From NCBI GenBank assembly GCA_021324975.1, contig JAJPIA010000046.1, positions 1 through 64,000 on the forward strand: a stretch of DNA of 64,000 bases. Direction: 5' to 3'. This document shows positions 53,911 through 62,235 of this stretch, one piece after another. The stretch comes from Bacillota bacterium. Its GTDB lineage: Bacteria; Sysuimicrobiota; Sysuimicrobiia; Sysuimicrobiales; Segetimicrobiaceae. Made by a program: the position numbers and the translations under genes. The notes beneath the pieces were generated by a model that was not told the DNA's origin, did not search any database, and was given only the letters and a program-made list of their open reading frames with translations. The stretch's first letter is position 1, and each line of letters starts with the position of its first letter.

Positions 53911-55040
53911 GCGCGGAGGCTTTCCAGGAGATACTCCGCGATCGCCCGCGCGCCGCCCGGGGGGCCCTGGCGCTCACGGCCGATGCGGCCGCGCCGCTCG
54001 CGCTCGCCGGGATCGCGCAGCAGGGCGGCCGTCAACGCCGCTCCCTCCTCGGGTGTGCGCGCGACGACGAGCGCGTCGCCGAGCAGCCGCTGCTGTTCCC
54101 GCAGAAACCGCGCGGTGAACTGCGGGCCGGTGCCGGGGAACGCGACCACGGGCTTGCCCAGGCCGGCCGCCTGCTCGTGCGCCGCGCCGGCCATGCCCAG
54201 CACGACCGTCGCGCGCGCCAGCGCGTCCGCGAACCGGTCACCGGCCAGCACGACCTCCAGGCCGTGCCAGTCGCACCGCCCCGCGTCCGCCCACCGGCCG
54301 CCCGCGGCTTCGACGGTGCGCCGCAGGCCGTCACGGGACAGGTTGGGAGCCCACGCCACCAGGACCGCGGGGCGGGCGCCGTTCGCCGCGCCGACGAGCT
54401 CCGCGGCGCGAAGCAGCAGGAGCAGGTTGTCGAACGCCGCGGGCTTGCTGCCGGGCAGCAGCGTCAGCACGGGCCGACCAGGGACGATGCCAAACGTCTC
54501 GCCCGTCGGCGCGAGCGTGTCCATGAGCGGGAAGCCGCGGTACTCGGCGGCGACGCCGCGCCGCCGGAGCGCCCGCGCCGTCACCTCGTCCCGGGTGAAC
54601 ACGCGCGAGGCCGTGCGCCGGAGGAGCCACAGCTCCGCGGCCGAGTGCGGGGCCACATATTCAGAGCGCGGCAGCGCAAGGTAGACGAGCGGCCCGCCCG
54701 CGAGTGCGGTCATCCACAGGCAATACGCGTCGCCGGCGGCCACCGCGAGCGCCGCGCGGCCGCGCTCGGCTCGGAGCGTCCGCCGCTGCGCCCGCCAAAA
54801 ACCGAGCCACCCGCGGCGGAGATCGCCCCACAGCGCGGCGGGCCCCGTCCGCGCGGCGAAGCCTGCGCTTGGAAACTCTCGCCGCGGGTCGAGCAGGTCC
54901 ACGCCGCTCGGATAGGCGTGCCCGAGGCCGACGAGCGGGTAGACAACCACCTGGGCGGCGCCGGCCGGCAGCGCGCGAACGACCTGCGCGGCCTCGACGT
55001 CCTCTCCGTACCCGTTGCTCACGACGAGCAACCGCTTCAC
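53907..55040 (-). CDS. Lipid-A-disaccharide-synthase-related glycosyltransferase (TIGR03492-type)
   Basis: 377 residues from the GTG at 55040, which overlaps the stop of the next LpxB-like gene. RLLVVSNGYGEDVEAAQVV opens the GT-B fold; VAAGDAYCLWM, TRDEVTARALRRRG, RPVLTLLPGSKPAA and VLGMAGAAHEQAAGLGKPVVAFPGTGPQ follow the LpxB plan, the latter being the donor site. Members of this branch are known mainly from cyanobacteria and Deinococcus; substrate undefined. Part of a three-gene operon with the ArnT-like protein. Confidence 0.8.
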   Translation of the reverse strand: MKRLLVVSNGYGEDVEAAQVVRALPAGAAQVVVYPLVGLGHAYPSGVDLLDPRREFPSAGFAARTGPAALWGDLRRGWLGFWRAQRRTLRAERGRAALAVAAGDAYCLWMTALAGGPLVYLALPRSEYVAPHSAAELWLLRRTASRVFTRDEVTARALRRRGVAAEYRGFPLMDTLAPTGETFGIVPGRPVLTLLPGSKPAAFDNLLLLLRAAELVGAANGARPAVLVAWAPNLSRDGLRRTVEAAGGRWADAGRCDWHGLEVVLAGDRFADALARATVVLGMAGAAHEQAAGLGKPVVAFPGTGPQFTARFLREQQRLLGDALVVARTPEEGAALTAALLRDPGERERRGRIGRERQGPPGGARAIAEYLLESLRA

Positions 55041-56303
55041 GCGAGCGCGGCGCGCCGGTCCGGGCGCGTCGAGAGAAACGGCGCCATGTCGTCGAGCATC
55101 CGCTGGGCGACGCCGGGCGGCGTCGCGTACAGACCGCGCAACTCCGCGCCGATGCGATCGAGCCGCGCACGGTCGGCAAGGAGGTCGAGCGCGTGGCGCG
55201 CGACCTCCGCCGGCGTGAGCCGGGCGACGATCTCCGGGGTGACCTCGCGGCCCGCCTTGCGATTCGGCCACGCGACCAGCTGCCGGCGCCGCGTGAACCG
55301 CCAGGCCATCACCGACTTCACCGCCGTCCGGAGGCCGGGCAGCCGGCTGATCCACTCGCTCAGCCCCTCGGTGCGGATGCGCGCGGGCTCGTTGAGCGGC
55401 ACGACGACCAGCATCGGCACGCCCAGGGTGGCGAGCTCCACCGTGTTGGTGCCCGGCATGGTGATCGCGAGGTCGCACTCCGCGAGGGCACGCAGGCGGT
55501 CGTCCTGCACGATATCGATGCCGAGGGCCCGGAGCCGTCCGCGATACGGCCCCGCCACGCGCTCCAGCACGTCGGGGGCGAGAAACGGCGACGCGATCAG
55601 GACAAACCGCAACTCCGCCCGCTGCGCGCGCATCGTTCCGGCGGTGTCCAGCAGAAACGGCAGCATGCCGGCGAGCAGCCACCCGCGGCTCCCCGGGAGC
55701 AACGCGACGCGGGTGCCGCTCCTGGACCCGCCGGCGAGGCCGCGGAACGACCGCAGATGGTCCACACGGAGGTCGCCGACCACCAGTAGCCGCTCGCGCG
55801 GGACGCGGGCCGCCAGCGCATCGGCAAGCTCCTGCGACGGGAGAAAAATGCGCGCAAACCGGCGCGCCCGGCGCCGCACCAGATCCGTCTCCGCGTAGGC
55901 GAACGCGGGAAACCGCAGGCGCCGGCCGAGCGTCGCCGTGTACCACAGGTCGCCGCCGAGATGCAGCACGCAGCCGGAGTCCGAGACGGGCAGGCGGCGG
56001 AGGCCGGCGACCACGGCCAGGCACGCCCGCGGACCGAGGATGCGCGCAAACGGCCCCTGCCGGCGCGCGTACGCGGCCTCCTGCCCGCTCGCGAACTGGC
56101 ACGGCGGGAGGACGAGCGAGATGCGGAGTGGCGCGCCGCGCTCGCGGGCCCACGCCGCGGCGGCCTGTGCCATCGGCACGGCCCAGTTCGATACCTCGCC
56201 GGGACCGCTCGAGACGATCACCAGGTCCGCGGAGACACGAGCTCCAACGCTGTCGGCGGGGAAGGCCTTCGGCGGAGCGGAAGAACCGCGGGACGCCGCC
56301 ACG
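55037..56303 (-). CDS. LpxB-like glycosyltransferase, second member
   Basis: 422 residues from the GTG at 56303, six bases after TATAAT. DLVIVSSGPGEVSNWAVPMAQA begins the GT-B fold, with HLGGDLWYTATLGRRLRFPAF, FLPSQELADALAA, RVALLPGSRGWLLAGMLP and MPGTNTVELATLGVPMLVVVPLN as donor-binding region. Clearly homologous to the preceding protein but diverged. True LpxB makes the lipid A disaccharide; a two-protein version of this step, or synthesis of a different glycolipid, is possible. No LpxA, LpxC, LpxD or LpxK is in the window. Confidence 0.78.
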
Positions 56304-56339
56304 CCTGGATTATACGCTAGGCATCGCCGCAGCGGCAAG
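56304..56339 (-). promoter_or_regulatory. Promoter of the LpxB-like operon, probable leaderless start
   Basis: On the minus strand TTGCCG (56339-56334), 18 bases, TATAAT (56315-56310), then six bases to the GTG at 56303. Transcription should begin at or within a base or two of the start codon, leaving no room for a ribosome-binding site. This is the clearest of three such cases here. Confidence 0.55.
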
Positions 56340-56363
56340 CGACGCCGGGGGCAGCGTGGAAGG

Positions 56364-56741
56364 CTACGGCTCGACGATGTCCCTGCGCATGCCCTCGATG
56401 ACGGCGAGAAACTCTTCCTTCTCCTCAGGCGAAACCCGATGCGCGTCGAGCGCCTCGGCCATGTAGCGCATGTTGACCGCCCACTCCTCGTCCGTGATGT
56501 TGAGCCCGGCATGCGCGGTCCGGAGGTCGCGCCCGAGGTAGTACACTGGTCCGCCTGCCACCCTGCACATATAGTCGATGTTCAGCTGCAGGTCGCGCGC
56601 CTTCTTGTCCCCGCCGCGGCCGCCGCTGAAGCGGGCCATCCTCGGATCGGCCCGCATGCGACTCACGTAGTCCGCGAAGACGGCGGCGATGACGTCGTAC
56701 CCTCCCACGCGCTCATACAATGACTTGTGCGCCTTCGACAC
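56364..56741 (-). CDS. Group I truncated haemoglobin
   Basis: 125 residues from the GTG at 56741 with GAGGAG seven bases upstream; the frame is open further but the upstream part lies in the promoter. SLYERVGGYDVIAAVFADYV and RMRADPRMARFSG match the A to C helices; the proximal haem histidine is H77 in RTAHAGLNIT; VAGGP and YYLGRDLR are also characteristic. It binds O2 or NO. Transcribed away from a TetR gene with an apparent shared operator. Confidence 0.88.
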   Translation of the reverse strand: MSKAHKSLYERVGGYDVIAAVFADYVSRMRADPRMARFSGGRGGDKKARDLQLNIDYMCRVAGGPVYYLGRDLRTAHAGLNITDEEWAVNMRYMAEALDAHRVSPEEKEEFLAVIEGMRRDIVEP

Positions 56742-56819
56742 GGCACCGCTCCTCGCCGGCGTCACGCGCCGAAAACCCGCCACGCCGCCGTCGGGCCTCG
56801 CGCCGTGACGCGTGGTATT

Positions 56820-56873
56820 TTGACTCGCATGCCTGTATGCTGAAATGTAGCATCGAACAAGGAGCGTTGTCAA
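56820..56873. promoter_or_regulatory. Divergent promoter and dyad between globin and TetR genes
   Basis: Minus strand: TTGACA (56873-56868), 18 bases, TACATT (56849-56844), a strong promoter for the globin gene. Plus strand: TTGACT at 56820-56825 with a weak -10 near 56843 for the regulator. An imperfect palindrome GCATGCCTGTATGC at 56827-56840 lies over the globin start point and between the boxes of the other promoter, a good place for TetR binding. Confidence 0.5.
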
Positions 56874-56874
56874 T

Positions 56875-57552
56875 TTGGGAACGCATGGTCGATCAGTGAA
56901 AACCAGGCGGAAGCGAAGGTACGAGCTGAGGAAGCGGGCCGAGGGGCAGCGGCGGACGCGGCAGCGCATCGTAGACGCGACGATGGCCCTTCACGAAAGC
57001 ATCGGGCCCCTCGCGACCACGATCAGCGCGATCGCGAAGCGCGCCGGCGTCCAGCGGCTCACCGTCCGGACCCACTTCCCGACCGCGTCCGATCTGTTCA
57101 AGGCCTGCTCGGGGTTGTTCTTCGCCCGGAATCCCCCGCCGGATCCCGACACGTGGAGGCGCATTGTCGACCCGGAAGAACGGTTGCGGGAGGCCCTGAC
57201 TCACCTGTACGCGTTTTACGGCCGCACCGAGCGGATGCTCGGGAACGTCACGCGGGACGCGAGGGTGGCGCCCGAACTCGTGGGCGTCAGTCTGCGGGCG
57301 TTTGTGTCGCGAATGCGGTCCGCGCTGTCGAGCGGCTGGGGCGTCGATCGCGAAGGCGACCTCGTGTTCCAGGCGGCGCTCGGCCATGCGCTCGACTTCA
57401 CCACGTGGCGTTCGCTCGTCCGTGACCGAGGGCTGCGCGACGATCAGGCGATCAGGCTGATGGTGGCGCTCATCGGCGGTGCGGCCGCACCGCCAATGGA
57501 TGCCCCCCGGGTGGCGCCGGGCGCGGGCGTTCCTGGACGACCGCGTGCGTAG
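56875..57552 (+). CDS. TetR-family transcriptional regulator
   Basis: 225 residues from the TTG at 56875 with AAGGAG nine bases upstream; GTG at 56896 is an alternative. The N-terminal helix-turn-helix is RQRIVDATMALHESIGPLATTISAIAKRAGVQRLTVRTHFP (about residues 30-70, read in parts), with AGVQRLTVRTHF as recognition helix region. The C-terminal ligand domain is alpha-helical. Divergent from the globin gene, which it probably represses together with itself; ligand unknown. Confidence 0.82.
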   Translation: MGTHGRSVKTRRKRRYELRKRAEGQRRTRQRIVDATMALHESIGPLATTISAIAKRAGVQRLTVRTHFPTASDLFKACSGLFFARNPPPDPDTWRRIVDPEERLREALTHLYAFYGRTERMLGNVTRDARVAPELVGVSLRAFVSRMRSALSSGWGVDREGDLVFQAALGHALDFTTWRSLVRDRGLRDDQAIRLMVALIGGAAAPPMDAPRVAPGAGVPGRPRA

Positions 57553-57656
57553 TCGGCGCCCGGTTGAGCGCGGACGCGACCACACCGCAGGCCGACCGCT
57601 TGCCCGGGCCGCAGCCGCGCCAGGAATTGGCCGCACCGGCCCGAATCGTTGAGCGC

Positions 57657-58637
57657 GTGATCATTTCGCGCACTCCCCTGCGGATCAGCTTCGCGGGCGG
57701 CGGCTCCGATCTTCCCGCCTTCTACGGGCACGAGCCCGGCGCGGTCGTCGCGACTGCGATCAACAAGTACATCTACATCACCGTGAACAAGAAGTTCGAC
57801 GACCGGATCCGGGCGAGCTACTCCGTCACGGAGATGGTCGACCGCGTCGATGACCTCCGGCACGAGCTCATTCGGGAAGCCCTCCGGATGGTCGGCGTCG
57901 GCGGCGGCATCGAGATCACGTCGATCTCCGACATCCCCTCGCGCGGCACAGGGCTCGGCTCCAGCAGCACGTACACCGTGGGGCTGCTGCACGCGCTGCA
58001 CGCGTACACGGGCCGGCACGCGGGGGCGCAGCGGCTCGCCGAGGAGGCCTGTGAGATCGAGCTCCAACGGTGCCGCAAGCCGATCGGCAAGCAGGATCAG
58101 TACATCGCCGCCTACGGCGGCCTCCAGTTCATGCGGTTCGACGCGGACGGCGTCCGCGTCGAACCGCTCGTCATGAGCGCGGCATTCCGCGAGCGCCTGC
58201 AGGCGTACTTCCTGCTGTTATACACGGGCCTCACCCGCAGCGCGGACGCGATCCTCGAGGAGCAGGGCCGCAACCTGCGCGAGGACGCGGCCGTCCGCGA
58301 AAACGCGGCGCGGGTGCGAGACCTCGCGCTGGACCTGCGCGCGGCGCTGCTCGACCAGCAGCTCGACGCCGTCGGCGAGATCCTCGACACCGGCTGGCAG
58401 CTCAAGCAGACGCTGGCCCCGGGAATCACCTCGCCCGAGATCGACGTGTGGTACGCGCAGGCCCGCGCCGCCGGCGCGGCCGGGGGCAAGATCCTCGGTG
58501 CGGGCGGCGGCGGCTTTTTGCTATTATTTGCGTCACCCGAGCGCCACGACGCGATCCGCCGGGCGTTGCCGGGACTGCGCGCCGTGCCGTTCAGGTTCGA
58601 GCCACAAGGGAGCCGGATCATCTATGTCGAGGAGTGA
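57657..58637 (+). CDS. hddA: D-glycero-alpha-D-manno-heptose 7-phosphate kinase (GHMP family)
   Basis: 326 residues from the GTG at 57657, where the family's RTPLRISFAGGGSDLPAFY begins; the open frame reaches back to 57564. ATP-binding GHMP motif SRGTGLGSSSTY at 95-106 and the third motif GGKILGAGGGGFLLLF near the C-terminus. HddA phosphorylates C1 of heptose 7-phosphate toward GDP-heptose. It overlaps the next gene, a canonical GmhA. The nucleotidyltransferase HddC is not seen in the window, and GmhB could be supplied from 9250. Confidence 0.87.
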   Translation: MIISRTPLRISFAGGGSDLPAFYGHEPGAVVATAINKYIYITVNKKFDDRIRASYSVTEMVDRVDDLRHELIREALRMVGVGGGIEITSISDIPSRGTGLGSSSTYTVGLLHALHAYTGRHAGAQRLAEEACEIELQRCRKPIGKQDQYIAAYGGLQFMRFDADGVRVEPLVMSAAFRERLQAYFLLLYTGLTRSADAILEEQGRNLREDAAVRENAARVRDLALDLRAALLDQQLDAVGEILDTGWQLKQTLAPGITSPEIDVWYAQARAAGAAGGKILGAGGGGFLLLFASPERHDAIRRALPGLRAVPFRFEPQGSRIIYVEE

Positions 58638-59283
58638 CGCCGCGCGGCGCGCGGCGCGGACGTATGCGTCGCGGCTCCGCACGTGCCTGGAGGCCGTCTC
58701 GTCGCGCGAGATCGCGGCCGTCGCGGACCACCTGCAACGCGTCGTCCTCGCCGGCGGGACCATCTTGATCGCGGGCAACGGGGGGAGCGCCACCACGGCG
58801 TCGCACATGGCGCTCGACCTCGGCAAAGGCACGCGCGGCCGGCCGCCGCGGCCGGGCGCCCGACGCATCCGCACGCTGTCGTTGTGCGAGCCCGCGGTCC
58901 TCACGGCGTGGGGCAACGACCATGGGTACGAGCACGTCTTTGCCGAGCAGGTCAGCACGCTCGCCCGGCCCGGGGATGCCGTGGTGCTACTGTCCGTGAG
59001 CGGCACTTCCCCCAATATCGTGGCCGCGGCGCGGGCGGCGCGCGCGGCCGGCGCGGCGGTGATCGCGCTCGTGGGCGACCCGGGCCGCGAGCTCCGGGCG
59101 CTGGCCGACCTCGCCGTCGTCGTCCCGAGCCGCGAATACGAGATCGTGGAGGACACGCACCTGGCGATCGGCCACATCCTGACGGTGTACCTCAAGGACG
59201 CCCTGGACCACGCGGGCCGGCCTCCGGTTCGCCGGGCCGCGGTCCGCGGGGCCGCCCGAACCCGGACGCCGCGCCGGACCTGA
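58624..59283 (+). CDS. gmhA: Phosphoheptose isomerase
   Basis: 219 residues from the ATG at 58624, inside the end of hddA (14-base overlap). Canonical SIS loops: IAGNGGSATTASHMALDLGKG at 49-69 (GNGGSA 51-56) and LLSVSGTSPNIVAAA, plus EDTHLAIGHILT with the catalytic Glu and His near the C-terminus. Converts sedoheptulose 7-phosphate to D-glycero-D-manno-heptose 7-phosphate, the substrate of the kinase just upstream. The C-terminal 20 residues are an arginine-rich extension. Confidence 0.87.
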   Translation: MSRSDAARRAARTYASRLRTCLEAVSSREIAAVADHLQRVVLAGGTILIAGNGGSATTASHMALDLGKGTRGRPPRPGARRIRTLSLCEPAVLTAWGNDHGYEHVFAEQVSTLARPGDAVVLLSVSGTSPNIVAAARAARAAGAAVIALVGDPGRELRALADLAVVVPSREYEIVEDTHLAIGHILTVYLKDALDHAGRPPVRRAAVRGAARTRTPRRT

Positions 59284-59292
59284 GGGCGGCGA

Positions 59293-61017
59293 GTGTACAT
59301 TCTAGGCATCAATGCCTACCACGGCGGATCCTCGGCCTGTCTCATCCGCGACGGCGAGCTCGTCGCCGCGGCGGAGGAGGAGCGGTTCCGCCGCGTCAAG
59401 TACTGGGCGGGCTTCCCCACCCGCGCCATCGCCTACTGCCTGGAGGCCGCGGGCATCACCCCGTATGAGCTCGACCACGTCGGCATCTCCCGGGATCCCA
59501 AGGCCAACCTCCTGAAAAAAGTCGCGTTCGCGATCCGCCGGCGTCCGAGCGCGGGGATGATCCGTGCCCGGCTCGCCAACGCGGCGCAGGTGCGCCGGCC
59601 GGAGGCGGCCCTGTGCGGAGCGTTCGCGCTCGACGCCCGCCGCCTGCGGGCGCAGTTTCACAACGTGGAGCACCATCGCGCGCACATGGCCAGCGCGCTG
59701 TTCGTGTCGCCGTTTGCGCGGGCAGCCGCGCTGTCCGTGGACGGGATGGGCGACTTCGTGAGCACGATGTGGGGGGTGGGCCGGGACACGCACATCGAGG
59801 TTCACGACGAGATCAACTTCCCGCACTCGCTCGGGTACATCTACACCGCGGCGTCCCAGTGGCTCGGCTTCCCGAAGTACGGCGACGAAGGCAAGGTCAT
59901 GGGCCTCGCCCCCTACGGCGAACCCCGGCATCTCGACCGGTTTCGGAAGATCGTCCGCGTCCAGCAGGACGGGACGTTCGAGCTGGACCTCGACTACTTC
60001 GTGCACCACGCCGCCGGCGTCTCGATGACGTTCGACGAGGGGTCGCCGGAGATCGGCACCATGTACTCCGAGAGGTTCGTCGACGTGTTCGGCCCGCCGC
60101 GCCAACCCGGCGAGCCGCTCACCGACCACCACCGAGACGTCGCCGCTTCGCTGCAGGCGATGCTCGAGGAGGCGGAGTTCGCCCTGCTGCGGCGGCTCGC
60201 ACGCGACACCGGCGAAGCGGCGCTGTGCCTTGCGGGCGGGGTCGCGCTGAACAGCGCGTTCAACGGCAAGATCCTGCGCGAGACCCCGTTCACGGACATC
60301 TACATCCAGCCCGCCGCCAACGACGCGGGGACCGCGCTCGGGGTCTGCTACTACATCTACCACCACGTGCTCGGCCGGCCGCGGCGGTACGTCATGGACC
60401 GCGCCTACACGGGGCCGGAGTTCGACCGGGACGGGATCGCCCGGGCCCTGGATCGGGCAGGCCTCGCGGCGGAGTCGCTGGACGCCGACGAGGTCGCACG
60501 GCGGGCGGCCCGGCTCGTCGCCGACGGCAGCGTCGTGGGCTGGTTCCAAGGGCGCATGGAGTGGGGCCCGCGCGCGCTCGGCAACCGCAGCATCGTCGCG
60601 GACCCCCGGCGCGCCGACATGAAGGACATCCTCAACGCGCGGATCAAGCACCGCGAACCGTTCCGGCCGTTCGCGCCGTCGGTGACGCTCGAGGCCGTCG
60701 GCGAGTACTTCGATCAGACGTATCCCGATCCGTTCATGGTCAAGGTGTACCAGGTCCTGCCGGACAAGCGCGGCGTCATCCCCGCGGTGACCCACGTGGA
60801 CGGCACCGGCCGGCTGCAAACCGTGGACCGGGGGGCCAACCCGCGTTACTGGCGCCTCATCAAGGAATTCGAGGCGATCACGGGCGTGCCCGTGATCCTG
60901 AACACGTCCTTCAACGAGAACGAACCGATCGTCTGCACGCCGGAGGAGGCCATCGACTGCTTCCTCCGGACGCGGATGGACGCGCTCGTGCTCGGCGACT
61001 GTCTCGTCCGCAAGTAG
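59293..61017 (+). CDS. O-carbamoyltransferase (NodU/TobZ family)
   Basis: 574 residues, GTG start. N-terminal Kae1-like domain with ILGINAYHGGSSACLI and the iron-binding VEHHRAHMASA (H127, H128, H131), DGMGDFVSTMWG, then GLAPYGEP; the C-terminal YrdC-like carbamoyl-adenylate part has GWFQGRMEWGPRALGNRSI and NTSFNENEPIVCTPEEA. It transfers carbamoyl from carbamoyl phosphate to a hydroxyl, commonly on a sugar. Ten bases after gmhA, so a carbamoylated heptose or polymer is the likely product. Confidence 0.88.
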   Translation: MYILGINAYHGGSSACLIRDGELVAAAEEERFRRVKYWAGFPTRAIAYCLEAAGITPYELDHVGISRDPKANLLKKVAFAIRRRPSAGMIRARLANAAQVRRPEAALCGAFALDARRLRAQFHNVEHHRAHMASALFVSPFARAAALSVDGMGDFVSTMWGVGRDTHIEVHDEINFPHSLGYIYTAASQWLGFPKYGDEGKVMGLAPYGEPRHLDRFRKIVRVQQDGTFELDLDYFVHHAAGVSMTFDEGSPEIGTMYSERFVDVFGPPRQPGEPLTDHHRDVAASLQAMLEEAEFALLRRLARDTGEAALCLAGGVALNSAFNGKILRETPFTDIYIQPAANDAGTALGVCYYIYHHVLGRPRRYVMDRAYTGPEFDRDGIARALDRAGLAAESLDADEVARRAARLVADGSVVGWFQGRMEWGPRALGNRSIVADPRRADMKDILNARIKHREPFRPFAPSVTLEAVGEYFDQTYPDPFMVKVYQVLPDKRGVIPAVTHVDGTGRLQTVDRGANPRYWRLIKEFEAITGVPVILNTSFNENEPIVCTPEEAIDCFLRTRMDALVLGDCLVRK

Positions 61018-61021
61018 CCGC

Positions 61022-62056
61022 ATGCGGCTCCGCCTCGAACCGCTCGCGCGGTATCCCGGACTGCGGGTCTTAGGATGGCAGGCGGGCGTCCTGTACGCCG
61101 CGCGCGGCTACGAGGTGCTCCGCTGGATGCCGGCGTCGCTCGCATGGGAGTCCGCGGGGGAGTTTGACCCGGGGCTGCTCCGGCGCTGGGCGTCGCAGGC
61201 GCGGCTGGCGGACCGGCTCACGCGCGGCGGTTGCCACGGGATCGCGCGGGTCGGCGATGGCGCGCTCGTGGCCTCGTTTCCCGGGGTCATCGCGCTCCGC
61301 CGCGCCGGCACGCTTCGTTTCGATCCCGTGCTGGACGTCCCGCGCGGCCGCCGTCCGCTGGCGATCGCGAGCACCCCCGGCGGTCGCGTGTACTTCGGCG
61401 AGTATTTTTCGAACCGGGGCCGGGACGCCGTCCACGTGTACGGCTCGCACGACGGCGAGCGCTGGGAGATCGTCTACACGTTCCCGCGCCAATCCATCCG
61501 CCATGTGCATACCATCACCTACGACCCTCACGGCGGCTGCCTCTGGGTACTCACGGGCGACGACGGGGACGAGTGCCGCATCCTCCGCGCGAGCCCCGAT
61601 TGGTCGTCCGTCGACGTGGTGGTGGCCGGCGGCCAGCAGGCCCGCGCGGTCGCGCTGGTGCCGTTGCCGGAGGGCATTTACTACGCGTCGGACACCGAGC
61701 GGGAGGCGAACTACATCTACCGCCTCGATCGCGGCGGGACGTCCGCACGCCTCGCGCCGATCGCCGCCTCGAGCTTCTACGGCTGCCGCGTGGGCCGGGC
61801 GCTGTTCTTTTCCACAGGCGTGGAGCCGAGCCGCGTCAACAACGGACGCGACGCCGTGCTGTACGCGAGCGCCGACGGCACGGAGTGGGAGACGGTCCTC
61901 CGGTGGCCCCACGACGGTTGGCACCTCCGCCTCTTCGGCTACGCCAACATCGTCCTCCCCTCCGGCGACAACGACGGCGACATCCTCGCCGCGACCGGCA
62001 CGGCAGTCCGGCGGGAGGACGCGGTAACGCATCTCTGGCGCGTCCACACCGGGTAG
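61022..62056 (+). CDS. Beta-propeller protein (sialidase/BNR-like)
   Basis: 344 residues, ATG four bases after the previous stop. Repeating segments with VYGSHDGERWEIVYTF, LRASPDWSSVDVVV, IYRLDRGGTSARL and LYASADGTEWETVLRW have the Asp-box-like SxDGxxW pattern of BNR propellers. No signal peptide is visible, so it seems cytoplasmic. Coupling to the carbamoyltransferase suggests a role with the same glycan, but no catalytic residues can be assigned. Confidence 0.65.
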   Translation: MRLRLEPLARYPGLRVLGWQAGVLYAARGYEVLRWMPASLAWESAGEFDPGLLRRWASQARLADRLTRGGCHGIARVGDGALVASFPGVIALRRAGTLRFDPVLDVPRGRRPLAIASTPGGRVYFGEYFSNRGRDAVHVYGSHDGERWEIVYTFPRQSIRHVHTITYDPHGGCLWVLTGDDGDECRILRASPDWSSVDVVVAGGQQARAVALVPLPEGIYYASDTEREANYIYRLDRGGTSARLAPIAASSFYGCRVGRALFFSTGVEPSRVNNGRDAVLYASADGTEWETVLRWPHDGWHLRLFGYANIVLPSGDNDGDILAATGTAVRREDAVTHLWRVHTG

Positions 62057-62235
62057 CCCCGCCCTCGCCGCGCGGCCGCCCGCGGCGAGCGCCGGGCCCT
62101 GGGGACTCGCCCAACCGCGGGGCGGATCCGGCCCTACCGGACTGCGGGCCGACGCACAAACCAGGAGGACAAGCCGAGCCGGCACCGTAATAGAAAAGGT
62201 TAAGCATTGGCCAAGAGCATCGGATGGGGGAGCAC

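Noticed and set aside
52205-53977. Minus-strand frame overlapping the ArnT-like gene
   Set aside because: Arginine- and glycine-rich shadow in another frame of the same strand; the ArnT frame has helices and motifs.
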